The position numbers and the translations under genes were made by a program. A model generated the notes under the pieces. The model had not been told where the DNA came from, did no database searches, and worked only from the letters and a program-made list of their open reading frames with translations. A stretch of DNA of 64,000 nucleotides from Vicinamibacterales bacterium. GTDB lineage: Bacteria; Acidobacteriota; Vicinamibacteria; Vicinamibacterales; 2-12-FULL-66-21. The stretch lies in the NCBI GenBank assembly GCA_035699745.1, contig DASSPH010000048.1, positions 1 to 64,000 of the forward strand, read 5' to 3'. Positions 34,561 through 43,133 of this stretch are shown in pieces (position 1 is the first letter of the stretch; every line of letters starts with the position of its first letter).

Positions 34561-34782
34561 ATGGGGCGCGTGAAACGTACCAAGGATGGGGTCGAAGCCG
34601 TCGAACACGCGCTCCGCGGCGTGCACACGTCGGAAAATCACGAGCGAATCGTCAGTTTCGAGCGGCGCCCCGGTTTTCTCACCACGAGCTCGACGGTTGA
34701 AGTGGATGTCGTCGACGACTCACCCACGGAACGAGAAGTGATCGTTCGGCTCCCCCGAGGGACAGGCGGCGAGCGCGACTGA
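34561..34782 (+). CDS. Possible small protein (73 residues)
   Basis: An open frame starting at ATG 34561 in the 335-base stretch between the membrane protein and lhr. The product is hydrophilic (MGRVKRTKDGVEAVEHAL, ending RLPRGTGGERD) with mixed charge and no membrane segment. Codon choice is less GC-biased at third positions than its neighbours, and no good ribosome site precedes it. It may be a real recently acquired gene or chance. Apart from this frame the stretch holds only a TATCCT box (34819-34824) and GAGAGG just before lhr. Confidence 0.35.
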   Translation: MGRVKRTKDGVEAVEHALRGVHTSENHERIVSFERRPGFLTTSSTVEVDVVDDSPTEREVIVRLPRGTGGERD

Positions 34783-34859
34783 CCTCGACGGTATCCCGAT
34801 TTTCCCGCCCGACTGCGTTATCCTGAACGCTTCCCGCGCCGCTCGCGAGAGGCCTTCAG

Positions 34860-37800
34860 ATGTCCTTCTCCCGCTTTCATCCGTTCGTGCAGCAGTGGTT
34901 CCGGACCGCCCTCGGCGAGCCGACGGCGGCGCAGTCGCGCGGCTGGGATGCCATCGCCGCCGGACGGCACACGCTCATTGCGGCGCCGACCGGGTCGGGC
35001 AAGACGCTCGCCGCCTTCCTCGCCGCCATCGACGACCTGACGCGCGAGGCGCTCGGCGGCGCGCTCCCCGACGAAGTCCGCGTCGTCTACGTGTCGCCAC
35101 TGAAGGCGCTCAGCACCGACATCCACAAGAACCTCGCCGAGCCGCTGCGCGGCATCCAGGCACTGGCCGCGCGCGCCGGATCCCCGCCCCCCGCCATCAC
35201 TGCGGCAGTGCGGACCGGCGACACCACCGCGGCGGAGCGCGCCGCCATGCTCCGGACGGCGCCGCACATCCTCGTCACCACACCGGAGTCGCTGTATCTG
35301 CTGCTGACGTCGGACCGCAGCCGCACGATGCTGCGGACGGCGAGGACGGTGATCGTCGACGAGATTCACGCGGTGATCGGCACGCGGCGCGGCGCGCACC
35401 TCGCCCTCTCGCTCGAACGCCTGCAGCAGGCCGCCGGGCGGCCGCTGCTCCGCGTCGGACTGTCGGCGACGCAGAAGCCGATCGAGGACGTCGCGCGGTT
35501 CCTGACCGGCGGCGCCCCGTGTGACATCGTGGACGCCGGCCATCGCCGCGCGATGGACCTGCGCATCGAGCTGCCGCGATCGCCGCTCGAAGCGGTGATG
35601 GCGCACGAGGTGTGGGAGGAGTACTACGATCGGCTCGCGGCGCTGATCCGCGAGCATCGCACGACGCTCGTCTTCGTCAACACGCGCCGGATGGCGGAGC
35701 GCGTCGCTCGCCACCTCACGGACCGGCTCGGCGCCGACGCCGTCACCGCGCATCACGGCAGCCTCGCCAGGGAGACCCGCCTCGACGCGGAGCACCGCTT
35801 GAAGACGGGGGCGCTCTCCGCGATCGTCGCGACGGCGTCGCTGGAGCTCGGCATCGACATCGGGCATGTCGACCTCGTCTGCCAGATCGGTTCGCCGCAG
35901 CGCATCGCCACGCTGCTGCAGCGCGTCGGCCGTTCCGGCCATACCATCGGCGGCACGCCAAAGGGACGGCTGTTCCCGACGACGCGCGACGACCTCGTCG
36001 AATGCGCCGCGCTGCTGCGCGCGATCCGGCGCGGCGAGCTGGACGCGATCGTGCCGCAGGATCGGGCGCTCGACGTGCTCGCCCAGCAGATCGTCGCCGA
36101 GTGCGCCAGCCGCGAGTATGCCGAGGACGAGCTGTTCGGGCTGGTGCGCCGGGCGTGGCCGTACCGAGACCTGCCGCGCACCGACTTCGACGCCGTGCTG
36201 AAGATGACGGCGGACGGATTCTCCACCCGGCGAGGGCGCCGCGCCGCGCTGGTGCACCGCGACGAGGTCAACGGCAGCGTCCGCGGCCGCCGCGGCTCGC
36301 GCCTGCTCGCGCTCACCTCCGGCGGCGCCATCCCCGAAGTGGCCGACTACCGCGTCGTCCTCGATCCCGGCGAGACGTTCGTCGGCACGCTGAACGAGGA
36401 CTTCGCCATCGAGTCGCATGCCGGCGACATCTTCCAGCTGGGCAACGCCTCGTGGCGCATCCTGCAGGTCGCCGGCGGGACGGTCCGGGTCGCGGACGCG
36501 CACGGCATGCCGCCGACCATCCCGTTCTGGCTCGGCGAAGCGCCGGCGCGGAGCGACGAGCTGTCGCGCGCGGTGAGCGACCTGCGCGGCGACGTCGACC
36601 GGCACCTCGCGTCAGGCGCGGACGATCCGCTCTGCGGGCTGGACGAGTTGCGCGACGAGGCGATGGCCGTCGAGCAGGTGCGCGCCTACCTCGCCGAAGC
36701 GCGCCGCGTGCTCGGCGTGCTGCCGACGCAGGAGACGCTCGTCCTCGAGCGGTTCTTCGACGAGTCGGGCGGCATGCAGCTGGTGCTGCACGCCCCCTTC
36801 GGCAGCCGGATCAACAAGGCCTGGGCGCTCGCGCTGCGGAAGCGGTTCTGCCGCCAGTTCAACTTCGAGCTGCAGGCGGCGGCGACCGAAGACGCGCTGA
36901 TGCTCTCGCTCGGACCGCTGCACTCGTTCCCGCTGTCGGACGTGTTCCGCTACCTGCATCCCGAGACGACGCGCGACGTGCTGGTCCAGGCGTTCCTCGA
37001 CGCGCCGGTCTTCGAGACGCGCTGGCGCTGGAACGCGACGCTGTCGCTGGCGGTGCCGCGGCGCCGCGGGTCCCGCAAGGTGGCGCCGCAGGTGCAGCGC
37101 ATGCTCGCCGAGGATCTGCTCGCGTCGGTCTTCCCGGACGCCGCCGCATGCCTCGAGAACATTCCAGGCGATCGCCAGATTCCGGATCATCCGCTGGTGA
37201 CCCAGGCGGTGCGCGACTGCCTGGAAGAGGCGATGGACTTCGCAGGGCTGCGCGCCGTCCTGACCCGGATCCACGCCGGGGATCTCCGGCTCGTCGCGCG
37301 TGACACTCCGCAGCCGTCCGTGCTCGCCTACGAGATCCTCGACGCGCGTCCTTACGCGTTCCTGGACGATGCGCCGCTCGAGGAACGCCGCAGCCACGCC
37401 GTTCAGACCAGGCGCGGCGCGCAGACGGCCGACGATCTCGGCGCGCTCGATCCCGCGGCGATCGCGCGGGTGAGGGAAGAAGAGCGGCCGGATCCGCGCG
37501 ACGCGGACGAGCTGCACGACGCCCTGATGACGGCGGGCGTCCTCACCGCGGCGGAGATCGGCGGACGCCAGGACCTCGTCGACGCGCTCCGGGGCACGCG
37601 TCGCGCGTCGATGACGCGCCTCGGCCTGGTGGCCGCCGAGCGATCGCCGGAACTGCGCGCCGTCCATCCGGACCTGCGGTTCGAGCCGGACGTGGCGCCG
37701 CCGCCGTCGCGCGCCCGCGTCTGGAGCCGCGAAGAAGCGCTCGTCGAGCTGTTTCGCGGACGCCTCACGGTCACCGGGCCGGCGACCGCCGAGGCGCTGG

Positions 37801-39050
37801 CGCGTGGGCTCGAGGTCTCACCGCGCGATGCAGACCTCGCGCTGCTGACGCTCGAAGGGGAGGGCGTGATTCTCCGCGGCCACTTCACGCCGGGCGCGGA
37901 CCGGCGCGCTCTGGAATGGTGCGACCGCGCGCTGCTCGCGCGCATCCATCGCTATACCGTGTCGCGGCTGCGCGCCGAAATCGAGCCGGTCAGCCCCGCC
38001 GATTTCATGCGGTTCCTGTTCAAGTGGCAGCACGTCGATCCGGCGGACCGACTGACCGGACTCGACGGCCTGCGCGAAGCGGTCGCGATGCTCGACGGCT
38101 GCGAGCTGCCCGCCGCCGCGTGGGAGCGATCCATCCTGCCGGCGCGCGTCGACGGCTTCGACGGCGCGATGCTCGACATGCTCTGCCTCGCCGGCGAAGC
38201 CGCGTGGTGCCGCCTGTCGCCGCCGGCGGCCGAGATCACGGATCCGCCGCGCCTCGGTCCCGCGACGCCGGTCGCGATCTTCCTGCGCGAGCATGCGGAT
38301 GCGTGGCTGGCCCTGCGCGAGTCCGCCGCCGCCCGCGAGGCCCGGCTCGACGACAATGCGCGACGCGTGCTCGATCGGCTGCGCGAGCGCGGCGCGTCGT
38401 TCTACGGCGACCTGCGCCAGGGCACCGGGCTGGACGACGACGCGGCGCGGAGCGCGGTGGGATCGCTGGTCGCAGCCGGTCTCGCGGCGTCGGACGGATT
38501 CTCCGGGCTGCGCGCGCTCCTCTGGAGCGCGCAGGGGCGTCCGGTCACCCTCGATCGCCGCGCCAGCTTCGCCGGCCGCTGGAGCGCGATCCCGACCGGT
38601 GTCTCCGCGGCTGCGTACGACGCCGCCGTCGAGACGCAGGCCTGGACGCTGCTCCGCCGCTACGGGGTGCTGTTCCGCCGGCTCCTCGCCCGCGAAGCCG
38701 CGGCGGCGCCGTGGCGCGATCTCGCGCGCGTCTGCCGCCGCCTCGAGGCGCGCGGCGAGATCCGCGGCGGCCGCTTCGTCTCGGGCATGTCGGGCGAGCA
38801 ATTCGCGCTGCCGCGCGCGGTCGAACGGCTGCGCGAAGTGCGCCGCACGCCGCCGGCGGGCCGCTCGCTGACGATCAGCGCCGCCGACCCGCTCAACCTC
38901 GCCGGGATCGTCACCGCGGGCGAGCGCATCCGCGCCGCGGGACGCGCGACGATCGTCTACCGGGACGGCGTGCTGCAGCCCTCGGCTGAGCTCGCGCCGA
39001 TGGGCATCGGGTATGCAGTTTCATCGGCCGAGGAGGCAAACAGCCGATGA
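34860..39050 (+). CDS. lhr: Lhr family ATP-dependent DNA helicase, long form
   Basis: A 1396-residue superfamily 2 helicase. Walker A is at 42-49 (APTGSGKT) and the DEIH box at 167-170. The second RecA domain contains HHGSLARETR, GIDIGHVDLV and the arginine-finger region QRVGRSGHT. The Lhr winged-helix/beta-barrel core follows, and the long C-terminal region (about 860-1396) matches the Lhr-CTD class. The family unwinds branched DNA and RNA:DNA hybrids in genome repair. A TATCCT box at 34819 and GAGAGG before the ATG suggest its own promoter. The last codons overlap the CBS-domain gene. Confidence 0.94.
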   Translation: MSFSRFHPFVQQWFRTALGEPTAAQSRGWDAIAAGRHTLIAAPTGSGKTLAAFLAAIDDLTREALGGALPDEVRVVYVSPLKALSTDIHKNLAEPLRGIQALAARAGSPPPAITAAVRTGDTTAAERAAMLRTAPHILVTTPESLYLLLTSDRSRTMLRTARTVIVDEIHAVIGTRRGAHLALSLERLQQAAGRPLLRVGLSATQKPIEDVARFLTGGAPCDIVDAGHRRAMDLRIELPRSPLEAVMAHEVWEEYYDRLAALIREHRTTLVFVNTRRMAERVARHLTDRLGADAVTAHHGSLARETRLDAEHRLKTGALSAIVATASLELGIDIGHVDLVCQIGSPQRIATLLQRVGRSGHTIGGTPKGRLFPTTRDDLVECAALLRAIRRGELDAIVPQDRALDVLAQQIVAECASREYAEDELFGLVRRAWPYRDLPRTDFDAVLKMTADGFSTRRGRRAALVHRDEVNGSVRGRRGSRLLALTSGGAIPEVADYRVVLDPGETFVGTLNEDFAIESHAGDIFQLGNASWRILQVAGGTVRVADAHGMPPTIPFWLGEAPARSDELSRAVSDLRGDVDRHLASGADDPLCGLDELRDEAMAVEQVRAYLAEARRVLGVLPTQETLVLERFFDESGGMQLVLHAPFGSRINKAWALALRKRFCRQFNFELQAAATEDALMLSLGPLHSFPLSDVFRYLHPETTRDVLVQAFLDAPVFETRWRWNATLSLAVPRRRGSRKVAPQVQRMLAEDLLASVFPDAAACLENIPGDRQIPDHPLVTQAVRDCLEEAMDFAGLRAVLTRIHAGDLRLVARDTPQPSVLAYEILDARPYAFLDDAPLEERRSHAVQTRRGAQTADDLGALDPAAIARVREEERPDPRDADELHDALMTAGVLTAAEIGGRQDLVDALRGTRRASMTRLGLVAAERSPELRAVHPDLRFEPDVAPPPSRARVWSREEALVELFRGRLTVTGPATAEALARGLEVSPRDADLALLTLEGEGVILRGHFTPGADRRALEWCDRALLARIHRYTVSRLRAEIEPVSPADFMRFLFKWQHVDPADRLTGLDGLREAVAMLDGCELPAAAWERSILPARVDGFDGAMLDMLCLAGEAAWCRLSPPAAEITDPPRLGPATPVAIFLREHADAWLALRESAAAREARLDDNARRVLDRLRERGASFYGDLRQGTGLDDDAARSAVGSLVAAGLAASDGFSGLRALLWSAQGRPVTLDRRASFAGRWSAIPTGVSAAAYDAAVETQAWTLLRRYGVLFRRLLAREAAAAPWRDLARVCRRLEARGEIRGGRFVSGMSGEQFALPRAVERLREVRRTPPAGRSLTISAADPLNLAGIVTAGERIRAAGRATIVYRDGVLQPSAELAPMGIGYAVSSAEEANSR

Positions 39051-39472
39051 AAGTGAAGGAAATCATGACGGCCGTTCCCGCGGTGTGCGGTCCCGATACG
39101 CCGCTCGAGGAAGTGGCGCGGACGATGGTCGGCCGCGACTGCGGCGCCATCCCGGTGGTCGGCCGCAGCGACGACCGCGTCGCCGGCATCATCACCGATC
39201 GCGACATCGTCGTCCGCGCGGTGGCGGAGGGGCGCAATCCGCTGACGCTGACCGCGTCGGCGTGCATGACCTCGCCGGTGTTCACGATCGGAGAGGATGC
39301 GAGCCTGGACGACTGCACCGACCTCATGGAGTCGAAGAAGGTGCGCCGCGTGCCGGTGGTCTCGGCGAACGGCGCGCTGGTCGGCATCGTCGCGCAGGCG
39401 GACGTGGCGCGGCACGCGTCGCGCAAGGATGCGGGCGAGCTGGTGCGCGACGTCTCCGCGCCGGGGCGCTAG
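39047..39472 (+). CDS. CBS-domain protein
   Basis: 141 residues forming a pair of CBS motifs (about 1-60 and 70-130), each with the typical GIITDRDIVVRAV / GIVAQADVARHA end. CBS pairs bind adenine nucleotides and usually regulate other proteins; free-standing ones are often stress-related. The start overlaps the lhr stop (ATGA), so it is coupled to the helicase gene, though no functional tie is known. Confidence 0.9.
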   Translation: MKVKEIMTAVPAVCGPDTPLEEVARTMVGRDCGAIPVVGRSDDRVAGIITDRDIVVRAVAEGRNPLTLTASACMTSPVFTIGEDASLDDCTDLMESKKVRRVPVVSANGALVGIVAQADVARHASRKDAGELVRDVSAPGR

Positions 39473-39511
39473 CCTGGCGCGCGTCCGGCACGGAGCTGGC
39501 GCGGTTCGCGG

Positions 39512-41110
39512 TTAGCGCCGCCGAGAGGCGCGACGGGCCGATTCGAGTTCCGGACGGCCCGGCGCGTCGCCGCGCTCGCAGATCTTGAGGAGCTGCGCGT
39601 TCAATTTGCGCGCGAGCGCCGCATCGCCGCTCTGTGACGCCGCCGCCGCGGCGCCGGCGACGGCGCGGAAACGGTTCGGCTCCTTGACCATCACCTTCTG
39701 GAACTCCGCGAGCGCCTCCCTGGGCTGTTTCACCTGCAGCAGCATTTCCCCGAGCAGTTCGCGCGCCGGGGCGAGCGGGCCCGGTGTGACCGCCGCCTTC
39801 TCGGTCTTGTCTTCGCGATCCGCCGCCTCGCGCATCAGGGTCAGCGCCTCGCGTTCCTTCCCGTCCGCGAGCGCGAGCCAGGCGGATGCGCCGATCTTCT
39901 GAATCGTGACCTGTTCGCTCCAGTAGGTCTCCCGTTCCGCGTTCAGGCGATCCACCGCCTTCTGCAGTTCGTCCACCGCGGATCGCGCGCCGGCGGCGTC
40001 GCCGCTGCGCGACGCGCCGATCGCGCGGGCAAACCACGTCAGCGCGTCCGCGTAGGCGACGCGGGTCGCGTGCGGTTCGAGCCTGGCCGCCGCCGCCCAG
40101 TCGCCGCGTTCGAGCGCGTAGCGCGCGGGGATGGCGGCGAGGGCGTATGCGCCCGCGCTCGGCGGCGCGGCGCCCGCTCGCGTCTCGGCCTGACCGACCC
40201 GTCCGGCGGCGAGGTCGACCAGCTTGCGCGCTGCCGCATCCTGCCCGGTCTGCAGGTAAGCGTAGACCTGGTAATCGGTCGCGTGCATCTCTTCGTAGAC
40301 GGAGTTCACCTTGCGGGCGGCGTCCGCCGACTGGATGTTCGTGTCGATCGAATCCTGCCAGTAGCCGAGCCGCGTGAACGTGTGCGACGGCATGTGCAGC
40401 GCGTGCGGCGCGTCGGGCGCGATTTTCGCGTAGCGCCGCGCCGCGGCGACAGCCTTCGGCGCGAGTGCCGGGACGTCGTAGCTGTGAATGATGTAGTGCG
40501 CCAGCCCGGGATGTTCGGGGTGCTCGCGCCACAGCTTCTCGAGCATCCCCCCCGCCTTGGTCTGATCGGCGTAGCTCTTGTCGGCGGGATCCGCGGCGCC
40601 GGCGATGGCGAGCGCGTAGAACGCGGTCGCTTCGATGTCGTTCGGGTACTTCGCGGCGAGCCGCGCCATCGCGTCGCGGTAGGCGCGGGTCCGGGTGCGC
40701 TGGTCGACCGTGTCGAAGCGGTCGTACAGCGGCGCCAGCGCGGCGATGTAGTCGCGCTCGCGCTCGGTCCTGGCGCCCGCCGCCGCGGCCTTCTCCAGCG
40801 TCGCCCGCGCCGCCTGCACCTGCGCGGCCGGCTTGATGCCGGCGGCGAACGGGTTCCCCCACTGCGCGAGGGCGGCGGCCCAGAAGGCGATTCCGCAGGA
40901 GGGATCCGTCTTCGTCACTTCCGTGAAGGCGTCGATGGCCGGCCCGAACTCGAACGAGTGCAGCTGCGCCATCCCGTGCGTGAAGGCCGACTGCACGCCG
41001 GGCGCGCAGGAGTTCTCGAATTTCACCGTGCCGAGATTGCCGCCGTGCTGATGCTCTTGCACCGGCAGGTGGACGGCGACGAGGATCGACAGCGCGATGG
41101 CGGCATGCAT
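39512..41110 (-). CDS. Exported TPR-repeat protein
   Basis: A 532-residue secreted helical protein. A signal peptide (about 1-18) leads into several TPR-like helical pairs, such as AFTEVTKTDPSCGIAFWAAAL near 65-85 and EALTLMREAADRED further on. His-rich HQHGG follows the signal. Long proteins of this type are frequent in Acidobacteriota and are thought to be scaffolds. It begins five bases after the stop of the HhH gene and so is the last gene of a three-gene unit. Confidence 0.82.
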   Translation of the reverse strand: MHAAIALSILVAVHLPVQEHQHGGNLGTVKFENSCAPGVQSAFTHGMAQLHSFEFGPAIDAFTEVTKTDPSCGIAFWAAALAQWGNPFAAGIKPAAQVQAARATLEKAAAAGARTERERDYIAALAPLYDRFDTVDQRTRTRAYRDAMARLAAKYPNDIEATAFYALAIAGAADPADKSYADQTKAGGMLEKLWREHPEHPGLAHYIIHSYDVPALAPKAVAAARRYAKIAPDAPHALHMPSHTFTRLGYWQDSIDTNIQSADAARKVNSVYEEMHATDYQVYAYLQTGQDAAARKLVDLAAGRVGQAETRAGAAPPSAGAYALAAIPARYALERGDWAAAARLEPHATRVAYADALTWFARAIGASRSGDAAGARSAVDELQKAVDRLNAERETYWSEQVTIQKIGASAWLALADGKEREALTLMREAADREDKTEKAAVTPGPLAPARELLGEMLLQVKQPREALAEFQKVMVKEPNRFRAVAGAAAAASQSGDAALARKLNAQLLKICERGDAPGRPELESARRASRRR

Positions 41111-41114
41111 GGCG

Positions 41115-41723
41115 TCACTCCACGACGAAGAACCGCGCCTGACCGCGGCCCAGCGCCTTTTCGAGGTCGGCGGCGGACTTGTAGGGCCGCCCCTTCTTCA
41201 GCTTGTCGGCCCACGCCTGATTCGCGCCCGGGACCGTCAGCAGATCGGCATCGCTCGCGGTGTTGGCGTTCATCGGGATGAAGGTGTACTGCGCGAGCTT
41301 GCGCGCGTTCTCGGCGCCGCCGACGTACTTGCCGATCTCCTTGTCGAACTGCGCCCAGGAGCGCCAGGGGCGGTACTCGGCGAACTCACGCACCATGCGC
41401 CGTCCCGCGCCGGGGACGAGAAGAATCTCCTCCGGCGTCGCGGTGTTGAGATTGATGTGCACGAACGCTTTCGTGTACACCGCCATCGCCTGTTCGGCCG
41501 TCAGCCCCTGCGCGAGCAGCAGCGCATTCAGCTCGGTGATGCTGGCGAAGGGCCGCTTCGCCGCGATCGCCTTGGCGATCGCCGGCGTGACGCCTGGAAT
41601 CGCCGCGAGCTCCGCTTCGCTGATCGAATTCGCGTCCTTCACGCCGAGCGAGGGGGCGACCTGCGCCGCGAGGCCAACCGCCGCGGCCGCGACCAGCATC
41701 CACACAGCAAGAAGCTTCTTCAT
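41115..41723 (-). CDS. Exported triple helix-hairpin-helix (ComEA-like) protein
   Basis: A 202-residue secreted protein: signal peptide (1-20), then three helix-hairpin-helix units centred on AAIPGVTPAIAKAI, LLVPGAGRRMVREF and LTVPGANQAWADKL. Such domains bind DNA backbone, as in the competence protein ComEA, which usually has one or two. GGAGG ten bases upstream supports ATG 41723. No comEC or pilus gene is nearby, so a role in DNA uptake is only a possibility. Confidence 0.82.
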   Translation of the reverse strand: MKKLLAVWMLVAAAAVGLAAQVAPSLGVKDANSISEAELAAIPGVTPAIAKAIAAKRPFASITELNALLLAQGLTAEQAMAVYTKAFVHINLNTATPEEILLVPGAGRRMVREFAEYRPWRSWAQFDKEIGKYVGGAENARKLAQYTFIPMNANTASDADLLTVPGANQAWADKLKKGRPYKSAADLEKALGRGQARFFVVE

Positions 41724-41757
41724 AGATCGGGGCCTCCATCGCCCACCGTCGAATCGT

Positions 41758-42177
41758 TCATCGCTCTCTGTGCCTGTAAGTGTAAGCCAGCCCGACGAGC
41801 CCGAGCTGCAGCATGACCCCGGGCGCGAGCGCCGGCGGCACCGTCGCTTTGAGCGCGCGCCACACCAGCGCGCTGCCGGCGAGCGACGGGTCCCCTTCCT
41901 TCTGGAACTCGACGTTCGCATCGAAGTGGAAGTAGACCCCGGCCAGGCCGGCGGCGACGAACAGCACCATCAGGAGCCGGACCGCCGCCGCGCTCGGCGA
42001 CGAACGGGTGAAGGCGTGCCAGCTCACGGCGGCGATGCCGCACGCGAGCAGGACGACGGGAATCAGCTGCAGCGCGTCCTCGACATGCCGCAGCAGCAGC
42101 AGTTCGGCGGTCGTTCCGCTCATGCCGATGAGCAGAACGGCCGCGAGCAGACGGCGCAGACCGCTCAGCGTGTCCAT
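41758..42177 (-). CDS. Small integral membrane protein of unknown function
   Basis: 139 residues with four hydrophobic segments (about 7-24, 33-50, 62-82 and 113-131). The first, second and last are helix-like; the third contains LLMVLFVAAGLAGVYFHFD. ATG 42177 is chosen because the longer frame would need a TTG start. It is the first gene of the unit that includes the HhH and TPR proteins. No family is recognised. Confidence 0.65.
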   Translation of the reverse strand: MDTLSGLRRLLAAVLLIGMSGTTAELLLLRHVEDALQLIPVVLLACGIAAVSWHAFTRSSPSAAAVRLLMVLFVAAGLAGVYFHFDANVEFQKEGDPSLAGSALVWRALKATVPPALAPGVMLQLGLVGLAYTYRHRER

Positions 42178-42230
42178 GCCGCGCAGCCCGCCCGGTTCGC
42201 GCGCGTGGCCATGAGTGTCAGAATACCCCA

Positions 42231-43133
42231 ATGGCGGACGCCGTCGGATTCATCGGCCTGGGCGTCATGGGCAGACCCATGGCGCACAACCTGCTCAAAC
42301 GCGGATTCCCGCTGGTGGTGCACAGCCGCAGTCCGGCGCCGGTCGACGAACTGGTCGAGGCGGGCGCCGCGCGGGCCGGCTCGCCGGCGGATGTCGCACG
42401 GCGCGCCACGCGCATCATCACGATGCTGCCCGACTCGCCCGACGTGGAGCTCGTGCTCGAAGGCCCGAACGGGATTCTCTCGGCCGTGCAGCCGGGCACG
42501 ATCCTCATCGACAGCAGCAGCATCTCCCCCGCCGTGGCGCGGCGGCTCGCCGGGACGGCGGCCGAGCGCGGCGCGGTGATGCTGGATGCGCCGGTCAGCG
42601 GCGGAGAGATCGGCGCGATCGCCGGCACGCTGTCGATCATGGTCGGCGGCGACCCGGACGCCTTCCAGCTGGTGCGGCCGATTCTCGAAGCCATGGGCAA
42701 CCCCGAGCGCATCGTCCGCATCGGCGACGCGGGCGCCGGGCAGATCTGCAAGGTGTGCAATCAGATGGTGATCGGCGGCACGCTCGCCGCCGTCAGCGAA
42801 GCGTTCGCGCTGGCGCAGAACGCCGGCGTCGACGCGGCGAAAGTGCGGGAGGCGCTGCTCGGCGGCTTCGCCGCCAGCCGCGTGCTGGACGTGCACGGCG
42901 AGCGCATCCTGACGCACAACTACAAGCCCGGGTTCCGCGCGCAGCTGTACGCGAAGGACTACCGCGTCGCGGCGGAGACGCTGGCCGCCACCGCCACTCC
43001 CGCCCCGATCGCGGCCGCGGTGCATCAACTCGTCACGGCGTTGATCGCGTCCGGACGCGGCGGGGACGACTACTCGGCGCTGGCGACGATCATCTTTGCG
43101 CTGGCGGGCCGCCCCCCTTCTTCTTCTTCTTGA
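42231..43133 (+). CDS. NAD(P)-dependent beta-hydroxyacid dehydrogenase (tartronate semialdehyde / 3-hydroxyisobutyrate type)
   Basis: A 300-residue cytosolic reductase. The Rossmann turn GFIGLGVMGRPMAHNL is at 6-21, the substrate loop DAPVSGGEIGA follows, and the catalytic Lys174 lies in GQICKVCNQM. The family interconverts small beta-hydroxyacids and aldehydes, and the substrate is unknown. Its 3' end overlaps the asmA-like gene on the other strand by 44 bases; the serine tail (PSSSS) is written by a TTC repeat in that overlap. Confidence 0.92.
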   Translation: MADAVGFIGLGVMGRPMAHNLLKRGFPLVVHSRSPAPVDELVEAGAARAGSPADVARRATRIITMLPDSPDVELVLEGPNGILSAVQPGTILIDSSSISPAVARRLAGTAAERGAVMLDAPVSGGEIGAIAGTLSIMVGGDPDAFQLVRPILEAMGNPERIVRIGDAGAGQICKVCNQMVIGGTLAAVSEAFALAQNAGVDAAKVREALLGGFAASRVLDVHGERILTHNYKPGFRAQLYAKDYRVAAETLAATATPAPIAAAVHQLVTALIASGRGGDDYSALATIIFALAGRPPSSSS

